From the NCBI RefSeq assembly GCF_042684265.1, contig NZ_JBHULB010000082.1, positions 1 to 64,000 on the forward strand: a stretch of DNA of 64,000 bases. Reading direction: 5' to 3'. The stretch comes from Croceitalea marina. GTDB taxonomy: Bacteria > Bacteroidota > Bacteroidia > Flavobacteriales > Flavobacteriaceae. The position numbers and the translations under genes are program-made. This document shows positions 32,829 through 41,245 of the stretch, piece after piece. The notes beneath the pieces are model-generated. The model saw only the letters and a program-made list of their open reading frames with translations. It did not search any database and was not told the origin of the DNA. The number at the start of each line of letters is the position of its first letter. Positions within the stretch are counted from its first letter, which is position 1.

Positions 32829-33443
32829 TTAAGGCTTCACATACCCATACTTGGCTAAATGCTCGGGCTTGTAGTAATTGTATAATCCAGCAATAGCTGC
32901 GGTATCCAATTCTTCAAGGGTGACGTCGCCATCTTCTAAAATAGCAGTTTCAGGTAAAATCAAATATTCTATTTTACCAATAACCAAACGGGTATCATTG
33001 CACTTGATAAGTTGTTCTTCTTGAAAAGAAAGTCCGATTTTAATATGACTTTCAGCCACAAAAGGTGCATGAAAATCGTTTTGGTAAAACTCCGTTAAGC
33101 CAACCGCATCAAACTCTGAAACCTCACGTTCGAACTTGGCAGAAGTTTGGTGCGCCTTTTCGTGAATTGCAGTCGTAATTTGATTGATGGTATAAAAACC
33201 AGTTTCTTTTATGTTTTCATAGGTATGGCGTTCCACAGTGGTTGGTCTTAAGATAAAACCCAGATACGGGGGATTCGCACCTATATGCATTACACTATTA
33301 AAAACTGCCAAGTTTGTTTGACCACTCTTCGATTTTGTACCAATAAGATTGGCCGGTTTATAACCAGAAACCTTATTGATTAAGTTTGCTCGAAAACGAC
33401 TGGGCAAGTCCATGATATCTTCAAAGGAAAAAGTCTTATCCAT
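32829..33443 (-). CDS. flavin reductase family protein
   Basis: A 204-residue FMN-binding split-barrel protein. The N-terminal strand with NLIGTKSKSGQTNLAVFNSV (32-51) contacts FMN in this family, and GFYTINQI (82-89) follows as usual. Members reduce flavin with NAD(P)H or act on small phenolic substrates with a partner oxygenase. No such partner is adjacent, so the substrate is open. The gene has its own unit, with the zinc-ribbon gene starting 53 bp behind it. Confidence 0.88.
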   Translation of the reverse strand: MDKTFSFEDIMDLPSRFRANLINKVSGYKPANLIGTKSKSGQTNLAVFNSVMHIGANPPYLGFILRPTTVERHTYENIKETGFYTINQITTAIHEKAHQTSAKFEREVSEFDAVGLTEFYQNDFHAPFVAESHIKIGLSFQEEQLIKCNDTRLVIGKIEYLILPETAILEDGDVTLEELDTAAIAGLYNYYKPEHLAKYGYVKP

Positions 33444-33496
33444 AACAACAATTTGTACAAAGGTATTTAGATTTACTCCTTTAATATGGCAAGATA

Positions 33497-34333
33497 TTAT
33501 TCTACTAGTACAGAATCCATTTCTTTATCGTCTTTGACTATGGGTTTCTCGCCATAAAAAGGCAGTAACAATTGTTTATCAGCGAAACGACCTCCCAAAT
33601 CTTCATCAAATGGAGTCTTTATTAAAACAGTATTCCACTTACCTTCAATTCCAATAAAATACTGCGTAATGCTGTCCTTTGGATTTGTATATCGCATGCA
33701 GTCTTCTATAACAGCAATAAGTTCTTTTCTATACTTTGTATTTATCTTTTTGATATCACGTACCTCGAGTAAAATAAGTAGCTTATCACCGCTTTGCTTG
33801 GTAAAATAGGCAATGTCTTCGGTGCTTATTCCGCCTACAATATCATCGTCTACGCATTGCTTTAAGGCTAAGGTTACCGTGTCCTTAGCCTGAACAAAAC
33901 TAGAGAGTTTATCGATATCGGCATTTAAAAATTCTAACCTAGGGTCTACTTCGATTTTATACTTTTCCGGATTTTTCGAACGCATATAGACTCCATATAA
34001 CGAAATAGTCATCATTACCGCAAAAAAAGCCACCAACACCAAACACCCACAACCTTGCCATAAGGGCCTTTTTGCTGGGTTTAAGCGATTCTCATTATCA
34101 AGACTCCGCTGCATTTCTTGAGTAAAGTGGACCTTGTCATAACTTTTTTTGCAGTGTGTGCATTCTGCAATATTCGTTTTAAACAAGGGGATAATAGGAA
34201 TCCAGAAAAAATGGAAATATTTGCTGAATGTACTTACAACAAATGAATCTTGAGTTTGGCAGTATGGGCAAGTAGTACGCTTTAACTTGCGCTCTTTTAT
34301 TTTTGAAGCTCGGGTTCCAAAAAAGAATAGCAT
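33497..34333 (-). CDS. membrane protein with N-terminal zinc ribbon
   Basis: A 278-residue protein. The N-terminus has a zinc ribbon formed by CPYC (22-25) and CTHC (58-61), with a hydrophobic FFWIPIIPLF stretch between that is typical of the zinc-ribbon_15 group. One membrane helix follows (about 95-116), then a 160-residue extracytoplasmic domain that I do not recognise. A helix separates the ribbon (inside) from the outer domain. No catalytic residues are evident. Confidence 0.75.
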   Translation of the reverse strand: MLFFFGTRASKIKERKLKRTTCPYCQTQDSFVVSTFSKYFHFFWIPIIPLFKTNIAECTHCKKSYDKVHFTQEMQRSLDNENRLNPAKRPLWQGCGCLVLVAFFAVMMTISLYGVYMRSKNPEKYKIEVDPRLEFLNADIDKLSSFVQAKDTVTLALKQCVDDDIVGGISTEDIAYFTKQSGDKLLILLEVRDIKKINTKYRKELIAVIEDCMRYTNPKDSITQYFIGIEGKWNTVLIKTPFDEDLGGRFADKQLLLPFYGEKPIVKDDKEMDSVLVE

Positions 34334-34380
34334 ACGATTGGTTTAGTATTCATTCAAAAATACTTCTATTTACCAATTAA

Positions 34381-34404
34381 AAAACCCCTGTTTAAAGGGG
34401 TTTT
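34381..34404. terminator. bidirectional Rho-independent terminator
   Basis: A perfect 8-bp stem AAAACCCC/GGGGTTTT with an 8-base loop has A- and T-rich flanks on both sides. It separates the minus-strand HTH gene (34442) from the zinc-ribbon gene (34333). Confidence 0.85.
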
Positions 34405-34441
34405 CACTTATTATAGATTCTAAAACCTGATTAAGAGACAA

Positions 34442-35248
34442 CTATATCTGCTCTTTTACCAAAGTGACTACCTTGTAAAGTAAAACCACTTCGAGAATTA
34501 CACCGGGGAAGAACAAAAACAGCGCTACCGGAGATAAAAACACTGTAAGCAAACAAAAAGACATAAGCAACTCTAATCCACCTGCTGCAAAGGCGATTGT
34601 TCCTAATTGCTTGCCCGATTTTAACATTGATATCCCGAACAATATTCCCAAGGCTCCAAAGCCAATAGCTTCAGCTAAGACTACTACTTCAAAATTGAAA
34701 GAATTATAAAATATAGAAATGATATCATAGGTGTAAAAACCTAATAGCGCGATAATAATTAAGACCGATGCAATTTTCATTAAATAATTTTTCAAAAGCT
34801 TTCCAGAAATAAGAAAACCGTAAATAAAGGTGATATTAAAAACAAGCACTAGCATTTTTATTGTAAAATGCCCCCATTTGCCATAAATGAGTTCATCATC
34901 ATCAAAACGAACGTAATCGGCGATACCCTCAAATACCGCGGTTATTATCAGTAAAATGCCTGACACTAAAGCAACTGTTAACAAGGTATGGATTGATTTA
35001 GCTTCTTTTGGTGGTATTGTACTTAATTTTGAGTCTTGAGAGCGGTCTATCTCTAGTAGGGTTTCATAATCATAATCCAATGCAGACAGAATAGTCTTTA
35101 TGGTATAACTTCTTGGCGAAACTTCACCACTCTCGATACGCTGCAATGTTCTAACATTAATATTGCATTGCTCTACCAGTTCTTCCTGAGTGAGCCCCTT
35201 TTGTTTTCGTAATTCAGAAATTTTTAATCCTAGTTGTGGTTGTTGCAT
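34442..35248 (-). CDS. XRE-type HTH regulator with membrane domain
   Basis: A 268-residue protein. Residues 7-62 form a Cro/C1-type helix-turn-helix (LGLKISELRKQKGLTQEELV, then RTLQRIESGEVSPR). The rest has about six hydrophobic segments (from residue 88 on) with short loops. This layout of an XRE domain fused to a membrane domain is common in Flavobacteriaceae; the membrane part presumably senses a signal or holds the regulator at the membrane. The target is unknown; a 47-bp gap separates it from the lipoprotein gene at 35296. Confidence 0.85.
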   Translation of the reverse strand: MQQPQLGLKISELRKQKGLTQEELVEQCNINVRTLQRIESGEVSPRSYTIKTILSALDYDYETLLEIDRSQDSKLSTIPPKEAKSIHTLLTVALVSGILLIITAVFEGIADYVRFDDDELIYGKWGHFTIKMLVLVFNITFIYGFLISGKLLKNYLMKIASVLIIIALLGFYTYDIISIFYNSFNFEVVVLAEAIGFGALGILFGISMLKSGKQLGTIAFAAGGLELLMSFCLLTVFLSPVALFLFFPGVILEVVLLYKVVTLVKEQI

Positions 35249-35295
35249 TTTCTTTAATTTTTTGATTAATACTTAATGTACAATTCAGTTACATA

Positions 35296-36324
35296 CTATT
35301 GGCGGTACAAGTATTCAGCTGCCCATTTACTCATCTCTTCGTAATCATGCCCAACATTAGGCACAATTTCAATCTTCCAATTGAATTCTTTTTTGGTTTT
35401 TTCAGCTTGGGTCTTACTGTAACTATAGAAATACCGACCTCTTGAAATTCGATCTAAACCTTGTTTATCGACCTCTGGAGAATGTCTTAAATGCCCCCTA
35501 GTTTCATTTTCATCATCCTTCTCTCCGAGGAAAATAGTAAGCTTTGAAGTGAAGTCAATCTCACTTGTACTCAACTCAATATTTTTTAGACCATAAGGAA
35601 AAGAATCTAAATCTGTTGGGACAGTATACCACCCAGAATTTGATGCAAGAATTCTATCTGCATTATTATCAGGTTTGAACAGTGACAGTCGATGTAAAAT
35701 TTGTCCTCCTGCGGAATGTCCAAACATATCGTATTTATCCTTCTTTAAATTAAGTTTTACCTTAATGAGGTCAAAGATTCTGTCGAAGTCCCCAAATATC
35801 CATTCATTAGGATTTTTATTTATTTTAAAAGTCTTCTTTTCAACATCAACGTCATGAATCATTCCGGCTAAGTTATAGTTCCAAAATCCCAGGTAGTGAT
35901 TTTCTGGATATTCTAGTGACAAAACAAGTAAACCGTATTTTTCTGATTGTTCTATCCATGCATTTCTGTAGTCTTTTCCATTTCTACCTGCTCCTGGCAA
36001 AACAAAGATTACCTTTGAATTAATGGTAAAATTTTTAGGCATATGGTAATGCATCGTTATGCTTTTACTCTTTTCAATACCACCTTCAACTAAGAACAAA
36101 CCTGAACCCATTTCAAATTCAATCTCATTTGGCTCTAAGTTTGAATACGTTTCTAGTTCCGTTTTTTTAATAAGTGTCATTTTACAATGCGGACAATTAC
36201 CCGTTTCCTTAAAAACTAACTTATCACATTCTAAATCACATGGTGGACATACATATGTACCCCCTTTATCATTGCATGAGAGCATCAAAACAAAAAATAG
36301 TAAGGAGATATGTTTTAGTAACAT
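35296..36324 (-). CDS. lipoprotein with Cys-rich metal-binding knob and alpha/beta hydrolase domain
   Basis: A 342-residue lipoprotein; the lipobox LMLSC puts the lipid on Cys17. Residues 26-47 hold CPPC, Cys33 and CPHC, a heavy-metal-binding type knuckle like the YHS/HMBD pieces before metal transporters. Residues 100-340 form an alpha/beta hydrolase with Ser204 (GHSAGG), an acid near Asp270 (GEKDDE) and His326 (VGHDY). The pairing of metal knuckle and esterase-like domain in one periplasmic lipoprotein is unusual. Substrate and metal are unknown. Confidence 0.75.
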   Translation of the reverse strand: MLLKHISLLFFVLMLSCNDKGGTYVCPPCDLECDKLVFKETGNCPHCKMTLIKKTELETYSNLEPNEIEFEMGSGLFLVEGGIEKSKSITMHYHMPKNFTINSKVIFVLPGAGRNGKDYRNAWIEQSEKYGLLVLSLEYPENHYLGFWNYNLAGMIHDVDVEKKTFKINKNPNEWIFGDFDRIFDLIKVKLNLKKDKYDMFGHSAGGQILHRLSLFKPDNNADRILASNSGWYTVPTDLDSFPYGLKNIELSTSEIDFTSKLTIFLGEKDDENETRGHLRHSPEVDKQGLDRISRGRYFYSYSKTQAEKTKKEFNWKIEIVPNVGHDYEEMSKWAAEYLYRQ

Positions 36325-36450
36325 GATTTACAATTTTACTTGAGAACAATGTTACGCTCAAGATAAAACATGCCCAAGGAATTTACTTGGATTTGACCCG
36401 ACATTTATACGGCATTTACTAGAAACACTGGATTAGTCGAGGTTTTTTAT

Positions 36451-36478
36451 TTGACTTCGACTGCGCTTAGAACTACAG
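36451..36478 (-). repeat. diverged copy of the TCGAGCGGAGTCGAGA repeat, intergenic
   Basis: TTCGACTGCGCTTAGAACTACAG resembles the inverted copy in mfd (TCGACTCCGCTCGAAATGAC) with several changes. It lies directly after the 3' end of the DUF3352-like gene. Confidence 0.45.
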
Positions 36479-36479
36479 T

Positions 36480-38456
36480 TTAAAATCGCTTTTTATGAAG
36501 TAATTCTCCTTCTAGGTCATAATAACGCCAAGTGCCAACTTGTTCGTCTTTGCGAAAACGGCCCGTGATTTTCTTTTCGCCGTTGGCGTAGTATTCTTGG
36601 TATCTTCCATTTTTGAGACCATCCTTTAAATCAACCTCAAAACGGATAGAACCGTTACTGTATTTCTTTGCAAAAGATTTCGCATTTAAATCGGTTGGAT
36701 AAATTGGCGATAGGTTAAAAACAGCATCTGTGATTTCATTAGTCTTTGAAGTTTGTTTTTCGTTTTTTGGCACTTCTTCAAACTGAGAATTTACTTTTAC
36801 TTTCTCCACATCTTGATAGTTGACAATTAACGTACTTTCAAACAGATTATCTTCTGGGGTTAATTGAAACCCGACTTGCGGAAAGCAAATAATGAAATCT
36901 TTATTTTTCCGTAGTTGTGCTTTTGTGCTTCTATCCGCTAGGGCATACATATTATCATACAATACAGGAATGTTACTATATACAAATAGGCTAGATTCAG
37001 CCTCGAATTTTTTGTTGAAGGTTAAAAAATTATCGGAAGAAGCCAAGGTTTCCCTTTCTGCGTAATTGGAAATTATGGTCTTTAACGTATTAGGGTTATT
37101 ACTAAAAACTATATAATCTTCTATCTGCGAAAAATAAGGTTTGTCAAATTCTTTAAATCGATTACCCAACAGGATTTTAAAGAATCCTTTTATGGATAGA
37201 AAATTGATTTGATGCTTTTTAAAAGGTATGGCCTTAAACTTTACCGGTGTTTTCTTTTTAATCTGATTGAGTACAAAGTCTAGGTTTGTTTTTGCTGCAG
37301 CACTGTCCGTAGCTTTTAATACCAATGCTAAATCGTTCTTGCCCTTTGAAATATCTGATTGTATTTGAAGTAGAGCAATCTCGTCCCCAATCCAATCCAC
37401 GAAGTTTTCTTTAACATCAATCTTTAAGAATTTCTCTACTTTTTGAATTCCTGCTTTATAACTTTCATACTCCTCAGAGCTATTTGCTTCTTGCACTAAC
37501 TCAAAGTTTTTATAGAATTCAGAAAAACTGTCAAAACCATAACTTATATATAAAGCAGTACGTTTAGGCGCTATTTGGGCAATAGTTCTTTTAGCAGTAC
37601 CTGATTTTTGAAGGGCCTCTAAATAGTTTTCATTGGTGAAACTGATGTTCGTAAATCCGTTTGCAGTAATCGTACTGTTTTCATCCAAATCAAAACTAAA
37701 ACCAGAGAATTTAAAATTTTCGCTTACGCGGTTGATCCAATCGCTTGGCTGGTTTGAAAAACGCTTATAATACTCATCCAAATAATCATATTGCAGATAT
37801 AAACGGAATAAATCTTCATAACCGACTTTTTGGTTTATTTCAATAAAATTTAGATCACGGCCAAGTACCGGCTCTTGATACTGGTCGATAGATGCTTCAA
37901 CCAAGGTATGCGTATAAGAGGCCACTAATTGGTTTTTTATAAATGCCAAATGCATGGTCTCCTTACTTTTTCGGTCGTATATCTCTAGAATCTCATGGTT
38001 GTGATAATTACGTTTACTTAAAGTGTAATTTTCATTAAGTAATGTATTTAAATAGGTCTTTAGTAGTTTGAGCTTCGCTATTCGTTTTAAATCTAGCACA
38101 TAAAAAATACCATAATCCTTTTCGGAAATCATGTGAATAGAGATGAACAACGAACGTCCATCGAAGAGTTCAAAAAGCTTGCGCTTGTTATTGAAAATAG
38201 TATCTACTTTCTGAATATTCTCCGTGAGTTCAGCAAAATAACCGTTCTTTTGAAGGTGATGCCATGCGTCACTTTCGCTTACTTTTTTCCAGCTCTCTAC
38301 GGGTTTTTCAGATTCAATCACAAAAACAGCATCCTTGGGAATAAGGTAAACAGACTGTAAATTGGTTTTGGGCGAGAGTACAAATATGTAAAGTAGATAT
38401 ACTACGTAGAGCGCGAATACACCTAAAAAACCAAAAAGGATTCTTTTTTTAACCAT
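36480..38456 (-). CDS. large exported protein with C-terminal MORN/YwqK-like repeats
   Basis: A 658-residue protein anchored by one N-terminal helix (about 5-27). The bulk resembles Bacteroidota periplasmic proteins of the DUF3352 kind (VYLIPKDAVFVIE near residues 36-48 is the typical entry). The C-terminal 60 residues carry YwqK/MORN-like repeats (YSNGSIRFEV, YYANGEKKITGRF, GTWRYYD). The function is unknown; such repeats serve in protein contacts. The gene stands 50 bp downstream of the 38507 gene, on the same strand. Confidence 0.75.
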   Translation of the reverse strand: MVKKRILFGFLGVFALYVVYLLYIFVLSPKTNLQSVYLIPKDAVFVIESEKPVESWKKVSESDAWHHLQKNGYFAELTENIQKVDTIFNNKRKLFELFDGRSLFISIHMISEKDYGIFYVLDLKRIAKLKLLKTYLNTLLNENYTLSKRNYHNHEILEIYDRKSKETMHLAFIKNQLVASYTHTLVEASIDQYQEPVLGRDLNFIEINQKVGYEDLFRLYLQYDYLDEYYKRFSNQPSDWINRVSENFKFSGFSFDLDENSTITANGFTNISFTNENYLEALQKSGTAKRTIAQIAPKRTALYISYGFDSFSEFYKNFELVQEANSSEEYESYKAGIQKVEKFLKIDVKENFVDWIGDEIALLQIQSDISKGKNDLALVLKATDSAAAKTNLDFVLNQIKKKTPVKFKAIPFKKHQINFLSIKGFFKILLGNRFKEFDKPYFSQIEDYIVFSNNPNTLKTIISNYAERETLASSDNFLTFNKKFEAESSLFVYSNIPVLYDNMYALADRSTKAQLRKNKDFIICFPQVGFQLTPEDNLFESTLIVNYQDVEKVKVNSQFEEVPKNEKQTSKTNEITDAVFNLSPIYPTDLNAKSFAKKYSNGSIRFEVDLKDGLKNGRYQEYYANGEKKITGRFRKDEQVGTWRYYDLEGELLHKKRF

Positions 38457-38506
38457 GATTCAGTACAAGTACAAAATCAAAACGTAAAAGACCGTGCTTT
38501 AGTTTA

Positions 38507-39166
38507 TTACAAAGTCTTCAAATCTTTTATCGTCTTAAAGGCAACATCTACTTGCTCATCGTTCACTAAAATGGTAAACTCGTTAGTCGTTGAAATTACT
38601 TCATAGAGTACGATACCTTCCCAAGCCAAGCGCTGAAAAATAAAGTAGTAAATACCCGGTACGGAAACGTTTTCCGACGGTAGTTTTACCGTAACCGAAG
38701 AAAGGTTATCCGCTTTTTGGGTCAAACGCTCATGTTGAAATAAAGTATCTACAGTTTTGTCTAAACTATTGCTGATTACAATATTGATTTCGTTGACCCC
38801 ACGAGAAGAGGTATAAAAAATATCCTGGTTTTTATGAACTTCTTCAAGCAGTTTCGCCTGTTTCGCCAAAATGGTTTCTGAAGAAAGAAAGGTATAATCA
38901 CTAAGGTTAGACCTCACGGTTATCTCACCAATATTCTTTAGCACTTTTACGATTTTGTGCGTTGCACGAAACTCTAAATCATCAGAAAGCCGTTTTAAGG
39001 CCATCACGATGGCACCATTACGAACATCTTTGCCCAGCTCAGCTTCGATTTCTGGTTTAACAATGCGAGATAAAGAAGTAAGGTTAATAATACCTTGGCC
39101 TAAAGCGCTTTGCAAGAAAGGCTTTTTCTTGATGTAATTTTCGACTACAGCTGATATCGTTTTCAT
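38507..39166 (-). CDS. ACT-like domain protein, unknown function
   Basis: A 219-residue soluble protein. The N-terminal half (1-75) looks like a winged-helix or helical domain; the C-terminal 70 residues have the strand-helix order of an ACT-like domain (VPGIYYFIFQRLAWEGIVLYEVIS, positions about 167-190). Related proteins are sometimes labelled aspartate kinase, but no kinase motif exists here. A strong Bacteroidota-type promoter (39217-39187) lies just upstream. A small-molecule sensing or regulatory role is possible but unproven. Confidence 0.65.
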   Translation of the reverse strand: MKTISAVVENYIKKKPFLQSALGQGIINLTSLSRIVKPEIEAELGKDVRNGAIVMALKRLSDDLEFRATHKIVKVLKNIGEITVRSNLSDYTFLSSETILAKQAKLLEEVHKNQDIFYTSSRGVNEINIVISNSLDKTVDTLFQHERLTQKADNLSSVTVKLPSENVSVPGIYYFIFQRLAWEGIVLYEVISTTNEFTILVNDEQVDVAFKTIKDLKTL

Positions 39167-39186
39167 TTCTAAAACTGATTTAGAAA

Positions 39187-39217
39187 CAAAAATAACATAT
39201 TGTTACAAATAAAACAA
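39187..39217 (-). promoter_or_regulatory. Bacteroidota-type promoter for the 38507-39166 gene
   Basis: On the minus strand TTG (39217-39215), a 20-base spacer and TATTTTTG (39194-39187) match the consensus, with the start codon 20 bp downstream. Confidence 0.7.
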
Positions 39218-39221
39218 ATGG

Positions 39222-39581
39222 TTAAAAATAATAGAACGCATCCTCTAAGTGTTCCAGCTCAAATCGCTTTCCTTTTTTAAGAATGGTTATAATATCAAAC
39301 CGTACATCACCATCAAGGTTGTTCTCACTAACATAAAAATCGGCGGCGGAAACCAATAATTTTATCTTTTTCTGATTGACTGTTTCCGCAATATTTTCTA
39401 AAAAATCCGAACTGCGGGATTTCACCTCAATAATGGCCAAAATACCTTCTTTTTGGGCGATAATATCGACCTCCGCTTTTAAGTATCTGTAGTTTCTATA
39501 CTTAATTTTATAACCATTTTTGGTAAGAAAATCGACTGCCTTTTGCTCTCCAAGCTTTCCAAATTCGTTATGTTTCCCCAT
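39222..39581 (-). CDS. YraN family putative nuclease (UPF0102)
   Basis: A 119-residue protein with a PD-(D/E)xK-type nuclease fold. The core AEVDIIAQKEGILAIIEVKSR (36-56) contains the Asp, Glu and Lys of that site, and the N-terminal GKLGEQKAVDFLTKNGY is the family signature. The cellular role is not established; a Holliday-junction-like or repair nuclease has been proposed from the fold. The start is 167 bp from the divergent DUF1800 gene. Confidence 0.92.
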   Translation of the reverse strand: MGKHNEFGKLGEQKAVDFLTKNGYKIKYRNYRYLKAEVDIIAQKEGILAIIEVKSRSSDFLENIAETVNQKKIKLLVSAADFYVSENNLDGDVRFDIITILKKGKRFELEHLEDAFYYF

Positions 39582-39748
39582 CTCTATTGAAAAATATGAA
39601 AATTTAAGTGCATTTCATCGAAAAATTTGGCAGTTAATCGCCAAATCTGCGTTATCGTTGTAAATTTAGTGCTCAATCGAACCACAACCTACCGTTAAGC
39701 ACATAGTAACCCCATAAACTATGAACCTATTTAACGCCAAATTTTGCT

Positions 39749-41233
39749 ATGGAATATTTCATTAATTGTAATACTTCTAGTTTAGCGCAATATAACACCC
39801 CTTTAGATAGAACAAGGGTTGAACATTTGTATCGTAGACTAGGATTTGGTGCGTCCGTACAAACCGTAAACGCTGCTATAGGACAATCAGCAGACGCTTT
39901 GGTAGACACACTTATAAATGAAGCTATTAATGTTGCGCCAATACCTGCGCCAGAATGGGCGGATTGGACAAATGCGAATTATCCTGAAGACGATGATTTA
40001 AGAAGACAGCTTCGCAGAGCTCAAAAAGAGGAATTTACCACTACCTACGGTAACGCCTTACTTAATAATAATTTAAGGGACAGATTGAGTTTCTTCTGGA
40101 GCAATCATTTTGTTACAGAATACGATATCTATGATTGTAATTCCTTCTTATACTACTACGTAAACTGTTTACAACGAAATGCCATTGGTAATTTCAGAAC
40201 TTTTGTTAGTGAAATCGGTCTAACAAGTGCCATGCTACGCTATTTAGACGGTGCTTTCAATAGAAGAAATAGACCTAATGAAAACTACGCTCGTGAGCTT
40301 TACGAACTATTTACTTTGGGTGAAGGCAATGGTTATACCGAAGACGATATCGTAGAAACTTCAAAAGCCCTTACCGGATACACAGAAAGAGGCGAAATTG
40401 GGTGCACACAGATTACCTTTGACCCAGAGGAGTTTAATACGGAAAACAAAACCATTTTTGGTCAAACCGGAAACTGGGGCTATGATGATGTTATAGATAT
40501 CTTATTCGCCCAAAAAGAGGACTTAATAGCCAACTTCATCTGTATGAAGTTATATGAATTCTTCGTTCATCCAGATTCGTCTGATGCGAGCAGTAATGCC
40601 CCTCAAATAATATCAGGTCTTGCTGCGACATTCATAGCCAATAATTTTGAGTTGGCACCAGTATTGACCCAATTGTTTAAAAGTGAACACTTTTTTGATG
40701 AAACCGCTATAGGTGTAATCATTAAGAGTCCTTTCGATCTGTATCTCAATTTTATCAAGGAAACAAATTTCACCTATAATGATGGCCTTGTCATAAATGC
40801 AATAGATGCATCTAGAATGATAGGTCAAGAACTTTTTGATCCTGTTGACGTAGCGGGCTGGCAACGCGATAGGCAGTGGATCAATACCAACTATATGATT
40901 GGTAGGTGGTTAAGTATGGAAACTTTCGTACAGCTTTTTTACCAGGCAGATACAGAGCAATTCAGAACACTGGGTATTCAAGCTACGGGACCAACCGGAG
41001 CTACAGAATCTGACCCGGACGTTGTCGCCAGAGCGATAATTGACAAGTTCTTACCAAAAGGGCTTTTAACAGAAGCTGATTACGCTGTTGCGATTGCGGC
41101 ATTCAGGGAACCCTACGAAGACAACAATGTCTACGAGACCGGAACGTGGAATATGATGTTAGACGACGCAGATTCGCAAGTCTATCTATTGTTATTACAC
41201 CTTGTTAAAGAACCTGAATTTCAACTTAAATAA
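39749..41233 (+). CDS. DUF1800 domain protein
   Basis: A 494-residue protein of the DUF1800 family. The opening HLYRRLGFGAS (28-38) and the NENYARELYELFTLGEGNGYTE stretch near the middle are the family's most constant parts. The family is widespread in Bacteroidota and Planctomycetes, nearly always beside DUF1501, as here (12 bp apart). Its function is unknown. I see no signal peptide at this start; the protein may travel with its Tat-exported partner, which is inference. Confidence 0.92.
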   Translation: MEYFINCNTSSLAQYNTPLDRTRVEHLYRRLGFGASVQTVNAAIGQSADALVDTLINEAINVAPIPAPEWADWTNANYPEDDDLRRQLRRAQKEEFTTTYGNALLNNNLRDRLSFFWSNHFVTEYDIYDCNSFLYYYVNCLQRNAIGNFRTFVSEIGLTSAMLRYLDGAFNRRNRPNENYARELYELFTLGEGNGYTEDDIVETSKALTGYTERGEIGCTQITFDPEEFNTENKTIFGQTGNWGYDDVIDILFAQKEDLIANFICMKLYEFFVHPDSSDASSNAPQIISGLAATFIANNFELAPVLTQLFKSEHFFDETAIGVIIKSPFDLYLNFIKETNFTYNDGLVINAIDASRMIGQELFDPVDVAGWQRDRQWINTNYMIGRWLSMETFVQLFYQADTEQFRTLGIQATGPTGATESDPDVVARAIIDKFLPKGLLTEADYAVAIAAFREPYEDNNVYETGTWNMMLDDADSQVYLLLLHLVKEPEFQLK

Positions 41234-41245
41234 ACACCTACAGTT

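Noticed and set aside
38507..39166. Second aspartate kinase
   Set aside because: No kinase motif is present; only the C-terminal part looks ACT-like, so the label sometimes given to such proteins is not supported.
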